This document shows, piece after piece, positions 33,201 to 41,803 of a DNA stretch of 64,000 bases. The DNA is taken from assembly GCA_016124585.1 (NCBI GenBank), contig WGNL01000009.1:1-64000 (forward strand), written 5' to 3'. The notes below the pieces were generated by a model. The model was not told the DNA's origin. It saw only the letters and a program-made list of their open reading frames with translations, and did no database searches. This stretch comes from Bacteroidota bacterium. GTDB lineage: Bacteria; Bacteroidota; Bacteroidia; Chitinophagales; Saprospiraceae. Numbering within the stretch: the first letter of the stretch is position 1; each line of letters starts with the position of its first letter. The position numbers and the translations under genes were made by a program.

Positions 33201-35284
33201 CAAGCCCTACTGGTGGCACAGCCCCCTTCAGTTTTGAGTGGAGCACAGGCGAAACCTCAGCCAGTATTACCGGACTTTCCTCAGCTAACTACACAGTCAG
33301 CATCGAGGACGCAAACGGTTGCACAGCCGTCCAGACGGTACCCGTTGCGCCGTTCACTTGTTCCTTGGGAGCAAACTTGAGCGCAAACGACATAAGCTGC
33401 TTTGGTCAACATGATGGTCAGGCTACGGTGTCAATTTTGGGCAACCTCACACCATTCACCTATGTTTGGGAAAATGCTGCTGGAGAAAACATTGGCGCAA
33501 CAGCAACCATTGAAGGGCTTTCGGCCGGAACCTACACAATCAGTGTGGCAGACGCTGTCAACTGCGCAGCGATGTTGGAAGTGACCATCTTGGAACCTGC
33601 AGCCCTGGAACTCAGCCTGATTGAAGTTGCAGGCACCGATTGCGGAGCAACCAATGGTCAAGCTACCGTGAGTGCTACCGGTGGAATTGCCGTATCCGGC
33701 TACAATTTTGTTTGGTCAAACGGCATGACAAATGCTGCCATTTCCAACCTTGAAGCTGGCACTTACACCGTGTCTGCCACAGATGACAATGGTTGCGAAG
33801 CTAACCTTGAAGTGGAAGTAAAAATAAACGATGTTGAGCCGCCTGTGGCACTTGCGCAAAACCTTACCATATCCCTTGATGCCGATGGTAAAGCTGAAGT
33901 GGACGCATCCCAAGTGGACAATGGCAGCACCGATAATTGCACTATTGCCAGCATGACCATTGATCAAACCAGTTTTGATTGCAGTCAGCTTGGTACCAAT
34001 CAAATTGTGCTGACCGTGGTGGATGAAGCAGGAAATTCGAACACTGCCACCGCTAATGTTCAAGTGGTGGACAATGTGGCACCTACCATCAACGTGCAGG
34101 ATTTCACAGTCTATTTGGATGAAAACGGTACTGCCAGCATCACCCCACAAATGCTTGACGAGGGCAGCACCGACAACTGCAGTATTGCCGCACAAAGCAT
34201 TGACATCACCAATTTCACTTGTGCAAACCTTGGCCAGAACGCTGTAGTGCTGACCATTGAGGATGAAAGCGGTAACATGGCATCTGGTACCGCCATCGTC
34301 ACCGTGCTGGACAATATCGCCCCGACCATCACTTGTCCAAATGACATGCTACTAGCCTTCTGCGACCCAGTAGGAGTTTTCAACCTAGACGTTAGTGATA
34401 ATTGCGCACAAAACTTGGTGCCAACGCTGTTGACGGGCTTGCCTAGTGGCGAAACTTTCCCAATCGGCACTACCGTCCAGACCTTTGAGGTAAACGACGG
34501 CCACGGCAACCATGCAAGTTGTTCATTCAACATTGTAGTGCCAGCTGCAATGCAGGTGGATTTGACCTCCAACAATATCGCTTGTTTCGGCGAAACGAGC
34601 GGCAGCGCAACCGTAAGCGTCAGTGGTGGCAGCCAGACGTACAACTACGCATGGAGCAACGGGACAACCACCTCCACCGTGGAGAACCTTGAAGCAGGCC
34701 CGATTAGTGTTACGGTGACGGATGCCGCTGGATGTACCATCGTTGAAACTGCCGAAATCACCCAGCCAACTGAAATAACAGCAGTCATGGTTCAAACGAT
34801 ACCCGAAACAGTCGGCCAAGAAAATGGCGCAATCGATATGACAGTGGCAGGTGGCACAGCTCCGCTCAGTTTTGAATGGAGGGACGCATGGGGCAATGTG
34901 GTAGGCAACCAAGAAGACCTCGTAAATGTGGCGGCAGGCATCTACTACCTGATTGTGACGGATGCAAACGGATGCACTCTACACAAGCCATTCGCCGTGC
35001 AGGCCGTCACCCCGGTAACCAATCGACAGTTGGAACGGCGTATCATGTTATTCCCGAACCCAACCAGTCGGCTTGTCACTGTGGCTTTTGATGAAATTGA
35101 TGCACTGGAAGCCAATATCCAATTGTTTGACATGACGGGTAAATTGACCGAAGAATACCCCCATGCAGACGTTTCTTCGGGTATATTCGTACTCGACCTT
35201 GGCGAATTTCCGGAAGGCATGTTTTTGGTCAAGGTAATGATTGAAAATCAAGTAGTTGTGAAACGGGTTGTCGTTCAGAAATAA
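30251..35284 (+). CDS. Giant secreted thioredoxin-like/SprB-repeat protein with T9SS signal
   Basis: 1,677 residues. Signal peptide about 1-20 (FLSANFVLAQ). Residues 25-180 are a thioredoxin/redoxin-like domain with TWCGPCW as its CxxC site. Then come SprB-type and Ig/PKD-like repeats to about 1,230 (recurring NYTLTVT, AGTYSVxxTDxxGC and TYxWSNG), two DN-C repeats (DNGSTDNCTI, DEGSTDNCSI) and an HYR-like unit (APTITCPNDML), two more SprB repeats, and a T9SS type A sorting domain (LFPNPTSRLVTVAFDE to the end). It is probably exported through SprA and attached to the surface. A thiol domain on an adhesin-like stalk is unusual. Redox activity is not proven. Confidence 0.85.
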   Translation: MKRILSIFLLLFLSANFVLAQLQDGTIAPDWTLNDINNTPYTLYNYLNNDKVVFLDFSATWCGPCWNYHNSHAFKGLYEQHGPPGTNNVMAFMIEADATTNLACLHDWPNCSGAGTWGDWVTGTPYPIIDYAGLNSQYAINYFPTLYAVCPSKKIYEVSQMGSNDLWEVAKWCSAPDLYLGNLTNINCYGESNGAISVDISDGMPPFTFLWNNGATTQSISNLPAGNYTLTVTGSLGGTKTLGPITVAQPAAPLSISSTTIQPEGCAGMGGEIEIQVAGGSPSYNYQWSNGANGPINAGLTAGTYSVSITDIHGCSVNQTNMVVAPPAYPLAFAAAPTTLTCNTPSFTLNGNGSSTGSPFTYLWTTSDGYILSGANTLNNCLVNAAGTYQLLVQNANNNCMTFASTVVTANQTAPDVTAGPPGNISCSNAQTTLNAVGPTGQNFNLLWTTIGGNIVSGATTLNPVVNAAGTYTLTITNLTNGCSSSSTTNVTSSISSPNIGASGGVLTCTNSNVTLSGSSSTPNVGFAWTGPNGFTSTQQNPIVAVQGTYVLTVTNPANGCTATASATVSQNTNAPQASAQGGVITCANSNVTLSGSSTTQNVIYSWVGPNGFTSSQQNPAVNVTGNYVLTVTGSNGCTQTATGIVSQNTTPPIANAGPSGILNCHANQVVLNGTSSSSGSQFAYQWTTSDGHIAAGANTLTPTVDNAGNYLLTVTNNNSGCTNTATTSVVQRQSVVADVASQINVTCNGGATGSATAAGNGGNGSYTYAWSNGTNAATANNLSAGTYSVVVTDGENCEATKTVTITQPNPLQVNASTTAQSAPGVNNGTATANPQGGTGNYTFQWSNGENSQTITDLSPGNYTVVVTDENGCQKMQTVTVNVFGCAVSATINAQDATCNGSDNGSASINLTNAAAPTTFLWSNGAQTQTATDLAPGNYSVTASDGNGCEVVADVEISEPNPLTPNATTTGLTAINVNDGTATASPTGGTAPFSFEWSTGETSASITGLSSANYTVSIEDANGCTAVQTVPVAPFTCSLGANLSANDISCFGQHDGQATVSILGNLTPFTYVWENAAGENIGATATIEGLSAGTYTISVADAVNCAAMLEVTILEPAALELSLIEVAGTDCGATNGQATVSATGGIAVSGYNFVWSNGMTNAAISNLEAGTYTVSATDDNGCEANLEVEVKINDVEPPVALAQNLTISLDADGKAEVDASQVDNGSTDNCTIASMTIDQTSFDCSQLGTNQIVLTVVDEAGNSNTATANVQVVDNVAPTINVQDFTVYLDENGTASITPQMLDEGSTDNCSIAAQSIDITNFTCANLGQNAVVLTIEDESGNMASGTAIVTVLDNIAPTITCPNDMLLAFCDPVGVFNLDVSDNCAQNLVPTLLTGLPSGETFPIGTTVQTFEVNDGHGNHASCSFNIVVPAAMQVDLTSNNIACFGETSGSATVSVSGGSQTYNYAWSNGTTTSTVENLEAGPISVTVTDAAGCTIVETAEITQPTEITAVMVQTIPETVGQENGAIDMTVAGGTAPLSFEWRDAWGNVVGNQEDLVNVAAGIYYLIVTDANGCTLHKPFAVQAVTPVTNRQLERRIMLFPNPTSRLVTVAFDEIDALEANIQLFDMTGKLTEEYPHADVSSGIFVLDLGEFPEGMFLVKVMIENQVVVKRVVVQK

Positions 35285-35291
35285 CTAACTC

Positions 35292-35416
35292 AAGTTGCGG
35301 ATAATTTAGAAAAGGCAAGGTTGATGAGGTTGTAGCAGTTTATAAGGGTTGATAACGGTTGATTTTTGCCTACTAATTCGCAAAAATCAACCGTTATCAA
35401 CCAACATCCGCAACTT
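35292..35416. repeat. Nested inverted repeat
   Basis: Inner arms 35347-35369 and 35380-35402 are perfect over 23 bases around a 10-base loop. Outer arms AAGTTGCGGAT (35292-35302) and ATCCGCAACTT (35406-35416) are also perfect. The left side repeats GGTTGAT words. It starts eight bases after the preceding stop and is distinct from the terminator that follows. Confidence 0.85.
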
Positions 35417-35448
35417 AGATTAAATATTAGGATTAATAATTGAATTAC

Positions 35449-35489
35449 AAAAAAAGAGGCACCCTAAAATTCGGATGCCTCTTTTTTTG
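35449..35489. terminator. Bidirectional terminator between convergent genes
   Basis: AAAAAAAGAGGCA pairs with TGCCTCTTTTTTT. It serves the minus-strand esterase gene ending at 35497, and plus-strand transcripts from the giant secreted-protein gene. Confidence 0.85.
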
Positions 35490-35496
35490 TAAAAAC

Positions 35497-37752
35497 TCAT
35501 TTTTTCTTCGAAAACAACCAAGCCAAAAAGTCCGGCTCTGCAAAGGCATAATCCCAACTGTTGTGGTCCACCATCGGATACTCGATGTACTCCGCTGGCC
35601 AGCCGAGGTTTTTCAGCAGGTCGAAGGTATTCCACGAATATTTCACATCCACCACCGAATCGGCGCTGCCGTGGAAGATGCGCATCGGCGTCTTCCGGCC
35701 CTTGTCGGAGAAGGCACGCACATCGCCGCCGCCGCAGATGGGCACTGCCGCAGCGAACAAATCCGGGTTGCGGTACACTGCCTCGAAAGTGCCCATGCCA
35801 CCCATGCTCAGGCCGACCACGTAAACTTGATTCGGGTCGGCTGCACCGCTGGTGATGAACGATTTCGTGAGCTGAATCGCCAAGTCCAGCGGCTGGGTAA
35901 TTTTGCGGGAATAGTCGAAATCCCGCTCCACAGGCGTCTTCGTCCGGTCGGCTTTCATCGTGTTCCAGGAGCTGTCCACGGGGCATTGCGGGAAGATGAC
36001 GATGGCAGGGAAATCACGACGGTTCTCTGGTTTCAGAAACAATTTCGAGCCGTGTACAAGTTGCGATTCGTTGTCGTTGCCCCGCTCGCCAGCACCGTGC
36101 AGGAACAGCACAATTGGGTATTTTTTCGAAGCATCATAATTTTCGGGGTAAAGGATTCGGTACGGCAGTTTTGCCCCATTTGCTTCGAAGACCTTTTTTT
36201 CATACTCTGTCAAATCGGGTTGCGAAGCCTGTTTCCATTTGTCCAAAAACGAAAATTCCGCCTGCTCCAGCCCCGTTTGCATCTCGTTTTTTTTACCAAA
36301 AACCAAAGTGTTTGGCGCTGCGGGATTGAAGGCTTCCCACTTCGACAAGTTCTTCCCGTTGGAGTCGCCCGTCTTGACAAAATTGGCCCAGTAGCTCGAC
36401 ATCTCCTCCGACAACAGTTCGTCCTGTTTCTCCCAAGGCCGCTTCCACATGGGTAGTGAGTGCAGGGCGTAGGCGATTTCAGCGGAGTGGAAAGCGCCCT
36501 CCTCGGCGAGGTCGGGGCGGCCCGGCGGTACCCGGTCGAAGCGGTAGAGCCACGCCTTCGATTTGCCGTGCTCAGTTTGCATTTTTGCCCAAGTGTAGCC
36601 CTGCCAAGCGAAGGCCATGTCCCGAAAAACGTTTTTTTGAGATTGCTTCGCCTGTGCATCGTCAGTGGCAGGGAAAGCTTCCAGAAACTCATTCACCAAA
36701 TCGCCATACTTATTTTTTGCATCGGCCTTGAACTGCTCCGCCGTCATCATTTCCCCAAAAACAAAGCCCTCGTCACGGTTGTAGCCCGTGAGTAGCGGCA
36801 CGTCATTTTGTTTTCCTTCGGCAAAAATCGAGTACACGTCCTTCGGCAGTGCCCAGCCATCAATGACGGGCGAGTAGCGGCCACCGTATTTCAGCAGGGT
36901 GTCGGCAGGCATGGAGCGCAGGGCGGCAATATTGTACTGCCCCAGTTTTTCCACCAGATGGATGCCCTGCAAGCTGGCCTCATACAGCCCCACTCCCCGG
37001 TCGCCGAACATGCCGCCGCTCTCCCCTATCGCTCGTTGGAACAGCCCTTTCGCCAGCGGCGAGGCCATCAGCGAGTTCACGGCGAAGCTGCCCGCCGACT
37101 GCCCGGCGATGGTCACTTGGTCGGGGTCGCCGCCGAAGGCGGAGATATTCTGCTGCACCCATTTCAGGGCGGCAATCATGTCCAGCAGGGCGTAGTTGCC
37201 GCTGGCATTGTGGCCAGATTCCCGGTTCAGTTCGGGGTGCGCAAGGAAGCCAAACACGCCCAGACGGTAGTTGATGCTGACGTAAACGACGCCCTTTTTG
37301 GCCATACCCTCACCGTCGTAGATGGGGCAGGCACCCGCCCCGCTCATGAAGCCGCCGCCGTGAATCCAGACCATGACCGGCTTTTTTTCTGCCACGGAAA
37401 TGGGCGTTGGCGACCATACGTTCAGGTAAAGACAATCCTCGCTGAGGGGCGACAATGGTGCTTGAAACTCCTCCGACCACACGAAGAACGGCAGCGGTGG
37501 CGGCTGCACGGCACTCGGCCCAAACTTGGTGCAGTCCTTCACGCCCGACCAATTGCTCACGGGTATCGGTGCCTTCCAGCGTAGGCCACCCACGGGCGGT
37601 TCAGCAAAGGGAATACCTTTGAAAATGGCTACTTTCCCATCGGCGCTGGTGCTGCCGGAAATGTCGCCGTTTTGGATGTGGAGCGTGGGTTGGGCTTGGG
37701 TTAAACTTGCGGCCAAGAATAGTGGGAAAAGGAGGAATATCAGTTTCTGCAT
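35497..37752 (-). CDS. Exported double esterase: carboxylesterase B plus alpha/beta-hydrolase
   Basis: 751 residues, signal peptide to about 20 (ASLTQAQ). Domain 1 (22-510) is a type B carboxylesterase: KGIPFAEPPVGGLRW, the oxyanion HGGGF at 131-135, nucleophile Ser219 in GQSAGS (217-222), and a catalytic His in GAFHSAEIAYAL. Domain 2 (about 525-750) is a separate alpha/beta-hydrolase of the prolyl-oligopeptidase/phospholipase type, with FLHGAGERG, VGLSMGGMGTFE (nucleophile Ser), FHGSADSVVDV (Asp) and DHNSWDYAF (His). Both active sites look intact. It would hydrolyse ester substrates in the periplasm; the substrate is unknown. Feruloyl- or polyester-type hydrolysis is possible because similar C-terminal domains occur in such enzymes. 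Confidence 0.85.
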   Translation of the reverse strand: MQKLIFLLFPLFLAASLTQAQPTLHIQNGDISGSTSADGKVAIFKGIPFAEPPVGGLRWKAPIPVSNWSGVKDCTKFGPSAVQPPPLPFFVWSEEFQAPLSPLSEDCLYLNVWSPTPISVAEKKPVMVWIHGGGFMSGAGACPIYDGEGMAKKGVVYVSINYRLGVFGFLAHPELNRESGHNASGNYALLDMIAALKWVQQNISAFGGDPDQVTIAGQSAGSFAVNSLMASPLAKGLFQRAIGESGGMFGDRGVGLYEASLQGIHLVEKLGQYNIAALRSMPADTLLKYGGRYSPVIDGWALPKDVYSIFAEGKQNDVPLLTGYNRDEGFVFGEMMTAEQFKADAKNKYGDLVNEFLEAFPATDDAQAKQSQKNVFRDMAFAWQGYTWAKMQTEHGKSKAWLYRFDRVPPGRPDLAEEGAFHSAEIAYALHSLPMWKRPWEKQDELLSEEMSSYWANFVKTGDSNGKNLSKWEAFNPAAPNTLVFGKKNEMQTGLEQAEFSFLDKWKQASQPDLTEYEKKVFEANGAKLPYRILYPENYDASKKYPIVLFLHGAGERGNDNESQLVHGSKLFLKPENRRDFPAIVIFPQCPVDSSWNTMKADRTKTPVERDFDYSRKITQPLDLAIQLTKSFITSGAADPNQVYVVGLSMGGMGTFEAVYRNPDLFAAAVPICGGGDVRAFSDKGRKTPMRIFHGSADSVVDVKYSWNTFDLLKNLGWPAEYIEYPMVDHNSWDYAFAEPDFLAWLFSKKK

Positions 37753-37936
37753 TACGGTTCATTTTAGCGGGGAAAGGTAGGGAAAATGTGGAAACGAGAA
37801 GATTGCAGGATTTTTTGGAAATGTTTTGTGAGATTTATTTTCTTTGCGTGAAGCATACAACATGCTTTAATATGACAACTGTTTTGTACCACAGTGAATT
37901 AGGATACAATTTGATTACAAAATAAATGACAAATAT

Positions 37937-38806
37937 ATGGACATAGCATGGCATGAATTCCTAAAAAATATCTTTTCCCATATCCCAAAAGTGGTTTCAG
38001 CCATTATTGTCGTCATTGTATTTGCTCTAATTGCTAGGTGGGTAAAAAAATTTTGTATCAAGATATATTCCAAGACATTTAAGGACAACAATTTAAACCT
38101 GGAAAACATCATTGCATCCACCTTCTATTTCTTGACCTTTCTGGCAGGTATATTTTGGGCTCTGAATATTTTGGGGCTTGAAGGGCCATTAAGCAAGCTG
38201 CTGACCGGGGCTGGCATCATCGGCATCATTGCTGGCTTTGCCTTTAAGGATGTTGCATCCAATTTATTCGCTGGGCTCCTGCTGGATATACAACGTCCAT
38301 ATAAGGTAGGAGATTGGGTCGAAATTGATGGGACGTATGGCGTTGTCTTGGAAGTAGGCTGGATAACCACTTCGATAAAAACAGTCCCCGGGCAGGAGGT
38401 GTTTGTACCCAACCAAATCATATACAGTAACACGTTTACCAATTATTCCACATGGGGCAAAAGAAGGATTATATTAAAAACGGGTGTCTCATATGGGGAT
38501 GATTTAGACCATGTTCGGGCTGTTGGGCTGGATGAAGTGAAAAATATTAACGACTATCTTCCCGAAGAAGGCGTTGACTTTTATTTCACTGATATTGGAA
38601 GTTCCACTTATGATTTCATGCTGCGTTTTTGGGTCAAGTTTGAATCTAACGACGATTTTTGCCGGGCTATGAACGATGCCATCATGCAAATAAAAAAGCG
38701 GTTTGAGCAAGAAAATATATCCATCGCCTACGCTGTAACCACTCTTGACTTTGGTGTGAAAGGAGGCGTCAACGTGTTTGACAAGCAAATTCAAATAAAA
38801 AACTAA
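37937..38806 (+). CDS. MscS-family small-conductance mechanosensitive channel
   Basis: 289 residues. Three membrane helices span about 15-45, 60-85 and 90-125; the third, pore-lining one is Gly/Ala-rich (GAGIIGIIAGFAFKDVASNL). The cytoplasmic beta-domain begins with RPYKVGDWVEIDG, and VPNQIIYSNTFTNYS is the classic MscS signature. The length matches E. coli MscS (286 residues). It releases solutes during osmotic downshock. The oxidoreductase gene begins 42 bases downstream, so they may be cotranscribed, with no obvious functional link. Confidence 0.92.
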   Translation: MDIAWHEFLKNIFSHIPKVVSAIIVVIVFALIARWVKKFCIKIYSKTFKDNNLNLENIIASTFYFLTFLAGIFWALNILGLEGPLSKLLTGAGIIGIIAGFAFKDVASNLFAGLLLDIQRPYKVGDWVEIDGTYGVVLEVGWITTSIKTVPGQEVFVPNQIIYSNTFTNYSTWGKRRIILKTGVSYGDDLDHVRAVGLDEVKNINDYLPEEGVDFYFTDIGSSTYDFMLRFWVKFESNDDFCRAMNDAIMQIKKRFEQENISIAYAVTTLDFGVKGGVNVFDKQIQIKN

Positions 38807-38848
38807 TTCCAATATCCAATTTGTTTTTACGCTTTAATTGAACAATCA

Positions 38849-41260
38849 ATGGAAAAGAACAAGCACCAAAATGAATTAAAGGAAGCCTCTAAGAATGAGC
38901 CCTCCGCCGAGCCTCCCTACCAACTCCTTGACCTGAAAGTGACCAAACCGAAGGACTGGGCTGCTGGGGTGCCTGCTGTCATGGTCACTTTCAAAAACCT
39001 GATACAGGAAAAAACAGTGATTAGAGGCGGCAAGGCCCTGTTCAAGATGAACCAATTCGATGGGTTCGACTGCCCAAGCTGCGCGTGGCCCGACCCCGAC
39101 GACGAGCGCTCTCCCGTTGCGGAGTATTGCGAGAACGGCGCAAAAGCATTGGCCGAGGAGGCCACTAGCAAGCGGATTACCACCGATTTTTTTAAAAACA
39201 ATTCGGTCTATGACCTCGCCAAGCTGACTGATTATGAAATTGGGCACTTGGGACGCTTGTCCGAGCCGATGTACCTGCCGCCTAACGGCACGCATTACCA
39301 GCCCATCAGTTGGGACAATGCTTTCAAAAAAATTGCGGAGCACCTCAACAAACTGGAATCGCCCGACCATGCTGCATTTTATACTTCGGGCCGCACCAGC
39401 AATGAAGCCTCGTTTGTCTATCAATTATTTGTCAGGGAATATGGCACGAATAATTTCCCAGACTGCTCCAATATGTGCCACGAAACCTCAGGTTTTGCCA
39501 TGCTCCCGACGCTCGGCGTGGGCAAGGGTACGGCCAAACTGGCCGATTTTTATGATACAGATGTGATTGTGATTATTGGCCACAATCCCGGCACAAATGC
39601 CCCCCGTATGATGAGCGCTTTGGCCAAGGGAAAAAAGAACGGCGCAAAAATCATTGCTATTAATCCATTGCCGGAAGCGGGTCTGATGGGCTTTCGCAAC
39701 CCGCAGGAAATACGTGGCATCATAGGCAGCAAAGAGGAACTGGCCGACCTGTACCTGCCCGTGAAAATTAACGGCGATATGGCGCTAATTAAAGCCTTTG
39801 AAAAACTGCTTTATGAGCAGGAAAAAGCTGCGCCGGGCAAGGTTTTCGACCAGGATTTTATCAAAAACAAAACCACGGGATATGATACGTTTATCCAGCA
39901 TTTGGAAAGCCATGATTTGGAAAAACTCGCCAATGATGCGGGTTTGCCGCTCAATAATATAAAGCAAGCCGCCCAGATGATGACAGATAAACAACGCATC
40001 ATAGTCTGTTGGGGAATGGGCCTCACCCAGCAGCACAATGGCGTGGATATTTTAAAAGAAATAATTAACCTGTTATTGTTAAAAGGGAGTATCGGCAAGC
40101 CGGGCACCGGCACCTGCCCCGTGCGTGGCCACAGCAACGTGCAGGGCAACCGCACCATGCTCATCAACAACCACCCGACACAGGAGCAACTCGATACCCT
40201 CCAGAAAGTGTTCGGGTTCAACCCGCCCCGGCAACGGGGTCACGATGTGGTGGACACCATCAAGGCCATCCATGCGGGCAGCGTGAAAGTGTTTTTCAGC
40301 ATGGGCGGCAATTTCCTTTCGGCAACGCCAGACACCACTTATACGGCCATCGCCATGCGCAAGCTGGACCTGACGGTGACGGTTTCCACGAAATTAAATC
40401 GGGGGCATTTAATCCATGGAAAAGAATCGCTCATATTGCCCACTATATCCCGGAGCGAAAAGGATATATTCAATGGAGCGCTACAACATATAAGCACCGA
40501 AAATTCGATGGGTGTGGTGGAATGGTCGAGGGGCGTACTGCAGCCTATATCCGATAAATTAATGAACGAAACGCATATTGCCTGCAATATGGCAAAGGCG
40601 ACTTTGGGTGCCCATTCGGTCGTTAATTGGGACAGATATATAAACAGTTATGATGCAGTGCGGGACGATATTGAGAAATGTATTCCCGGTTTTGAAAACT
40701 ATAATGTCAAGGTAGTGCAAAAAGGCGGTTTTTACCTCCCAAATGCTGCCCGTGACGGGGAATTCCACACAGAAAAATTTGGCAACCGAGCCCCGTTTAC
40801 CCTAACCGACGTGCCGCACAACGAGCTTGCCGATGACGAGTACCTGATGGCCACGACCCGCACGCACGACCAATTCAACACCACCATCTATGGCCTCGAC
40901 GACCGCTACCGGGGCATCCACAACGAGCGCCGGGTAGTTTTGATGAACAAAAACGACATCGCAAAGGCGGGCTTCAAGCCGGGCGACAAAGTGGATTTGT
41001 TCAACCACGACGACGGCATCGAGCGGATTGCGCCCCTTTTTATCATCGTGGAATATCCAATTCCCGAAAAAAATACGGTGACCTATTTCCCGGAAACCAA
41101 TGTATTGGTTTCGGTAAATAATGTGGTAAAAGAGAGCAATATGCCGGCCTCTAAATATGTAAGGATTAAAATAAAAAAACACAGCCCCGACGTATATGGC
41201 AGGATTGATGAGGTATTATATCGGAGCCATGTACTTGGGGAAAACGATAAGGTTGTATAA
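38849..41260 (+). CDS. FdhF/YdeP-family molybdopterin oxidoreductase
   Basis: 803 residues without a Tat or Sec signal, so cytoplasmic. CPSCAWPDPDDE near 75 and SRKI-like lysine-rich text after it match the YdeP group of formate-dehydrogenase-like enzymes. The molybdopterin domain follows: SGRTSNEASFVYQLFVREYG, NMCHETSG near 208 (candidate Mo-ligating Cys), VIIGHNPGTNAPRM, CWGMGLTQQHNGVD and GKPGTGTCPVRGHSNVQG. The C-terminal domain has TTRTHDQFNTTIYGLDDRYRG. E. coli YdeP is linked to acid resistance; the substrate is unknown. It needs the cofactor begun by MoaA (17850-18839). No accessory fdhD is seen nearby. Confidence 0.88.
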   Translation: MEKNKHQNELKEASKNEPSAEPPYQLLDLKVTKPKDWAAGVPAVMVTFKNLIQEKTVIRGGKALFKMNQFDGFDCPSCAWPDPDDERSPVAEYCENGAKALAEEATSKRITTDFFKNNSVYDLAKLTDYEIGHLGRLSEPMYLPPNGTHYQPISWDNAFKKIAEHLNKLESPDHAAFYTSGRTSNEASFVYQLFVREYGTNNFPDCSNMCHETSGFAMLPTLGVGKGTAKLADFYDTDVIVIIGHNPGTNAPRMMSALAKGKKNGAKIIAINPLPEAGLMGFRNPQEIRGIIGSKEELADLYLPVKINGDMALIKAFEKLLYEQEKAAPGKVFDQDFIKNKTTGYDTFIQHLESHDLEKLANDAGLPLNNIKQAAQMMTDKQRIIVCWGMGLTQQHNGVDILKEIINLLLLKGSIGKPGTGTCPVRGHSNVQGNRTMLINNHPTQEQLDTLQKVFGFNPPRQRGHDVVDTIKAIHAGSVKVFFSMGGNFLSATPDTTYTAIAMRKLDLTVTVSTKLNRGHLIHGKESLILPTISRSEKDIFNGALQHISTENSMGVVEWSRGVLQPISDKLMNETHIACNMAKATLGAHSVVNWDRYINSYDAVRDDIEKCIPGFENYNVKVVQKGGFYLPNAARDGEFHTEKFGNRAPFTLTDVPHNELADDEYLMATTRTHDQFNTTIYGLDDRYRGIHNERRVVLMNKNDIAKAGFKPGDKVDLFNHDDGIERIAPLFIIVEYPIPEKNTVTYFPETNVLVSVNNVVKESNMPASKYVRIKIKKHSPDVYGRIDEVLYRSHVLGENDKVV

Positions 41261-41334
41261 TATGCGAGGATGTCTTACCCTTCCCCATTTTATACCATAA
41301 CAGTTATTTTTTGATCAATATTAAAAAAAGAAGA

Positions 41335-41664
41335 ATGGACATTGATATTGAAAAAATAAAAGCGGATGCCCTTCTGGCAATAGGCAAGTTCAAAAGCATT
41401 GAAACCTTTTCGGAAGAAGAAGGCCACGATACCTATGTGGCTGCCGAAATATTGGTCATGCTCATAGATGATAAACCGGTGTCGGAAGAACAGCTTGAGT
41501 TTTTGAAAAAACAATCCATAGACTTTACAAAAGTGCTGGCTCTCATTGGGGTGCAGGCGGTGCCTGGCTCCAGCTTGGCGCTGGTTTTTTTAGAGAAAAT
41601 AGCAGAAAAGCATGGGTTCAGCCTTATTCCCAAGCCTCTTGATGCGCCAGATTTAAAGACCTAA
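41335..41664 (+). CDS. Small uncharacterised protein downstream of the YdeP-like gene
   Basis: 109 residues from ATG 41335 (MDIDIEKIKADALL), preceded by an A/G-rich AAAAAAAGAAGA that can serve as ribosome-binding site; the eight codons upstream lack a good start. It is helical and acidic at first, with a hydrophobic Gly/Pro segment (LALIGVQAVPGSSLALVFL) near 68-87. No signal peptide. It lies 74 bases after the oxidoreductase gene on the same strand and may be an accessory or small membrane-associated protein of that operon. I do not recognise the family. Confidence 0.6.
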   Translation: MDIDIEKIKADALLAIGKFKSIETFSEEEGHDTYVAAEILVMLIDDKPVSEEQLEFLKKQSIDFTKVLALIGVQAVPGSSLALVFLEKIAEKHGFSLIPKPLDAPDLKT

Positions 41665-41720
41665 CATGAATAAAATTAATAAAAAAAGTAGTTACCCTAA
41701 TAGACCATACAGCTATACAA

Positions 41721-41754
41721 AAAAACCGAAGCACCTCAGCGCTCCGGTCTCTTT
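41721..41754. terminator. Weak hairpin between convergent genes
   Basis: AAAAAACCG-AAGC pairs imperfectly with GC-TCCGGT, followed by CTCTTT. It sits between the small-protein gene and the TPR gene ending at 41804. Confidence 0.4.
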
Positions 41755-41803
41755 CTACTTAATGAAATTCATTCAAGGGTAATACATCAGAACATTATCA
41801 TTT

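Noticed and set aside
35440-36456. 338-codon plus-strand frame opposite the esterase gene
   Set aside because: It spans a terminator and lies antisense to conserved hydrolase motifs.
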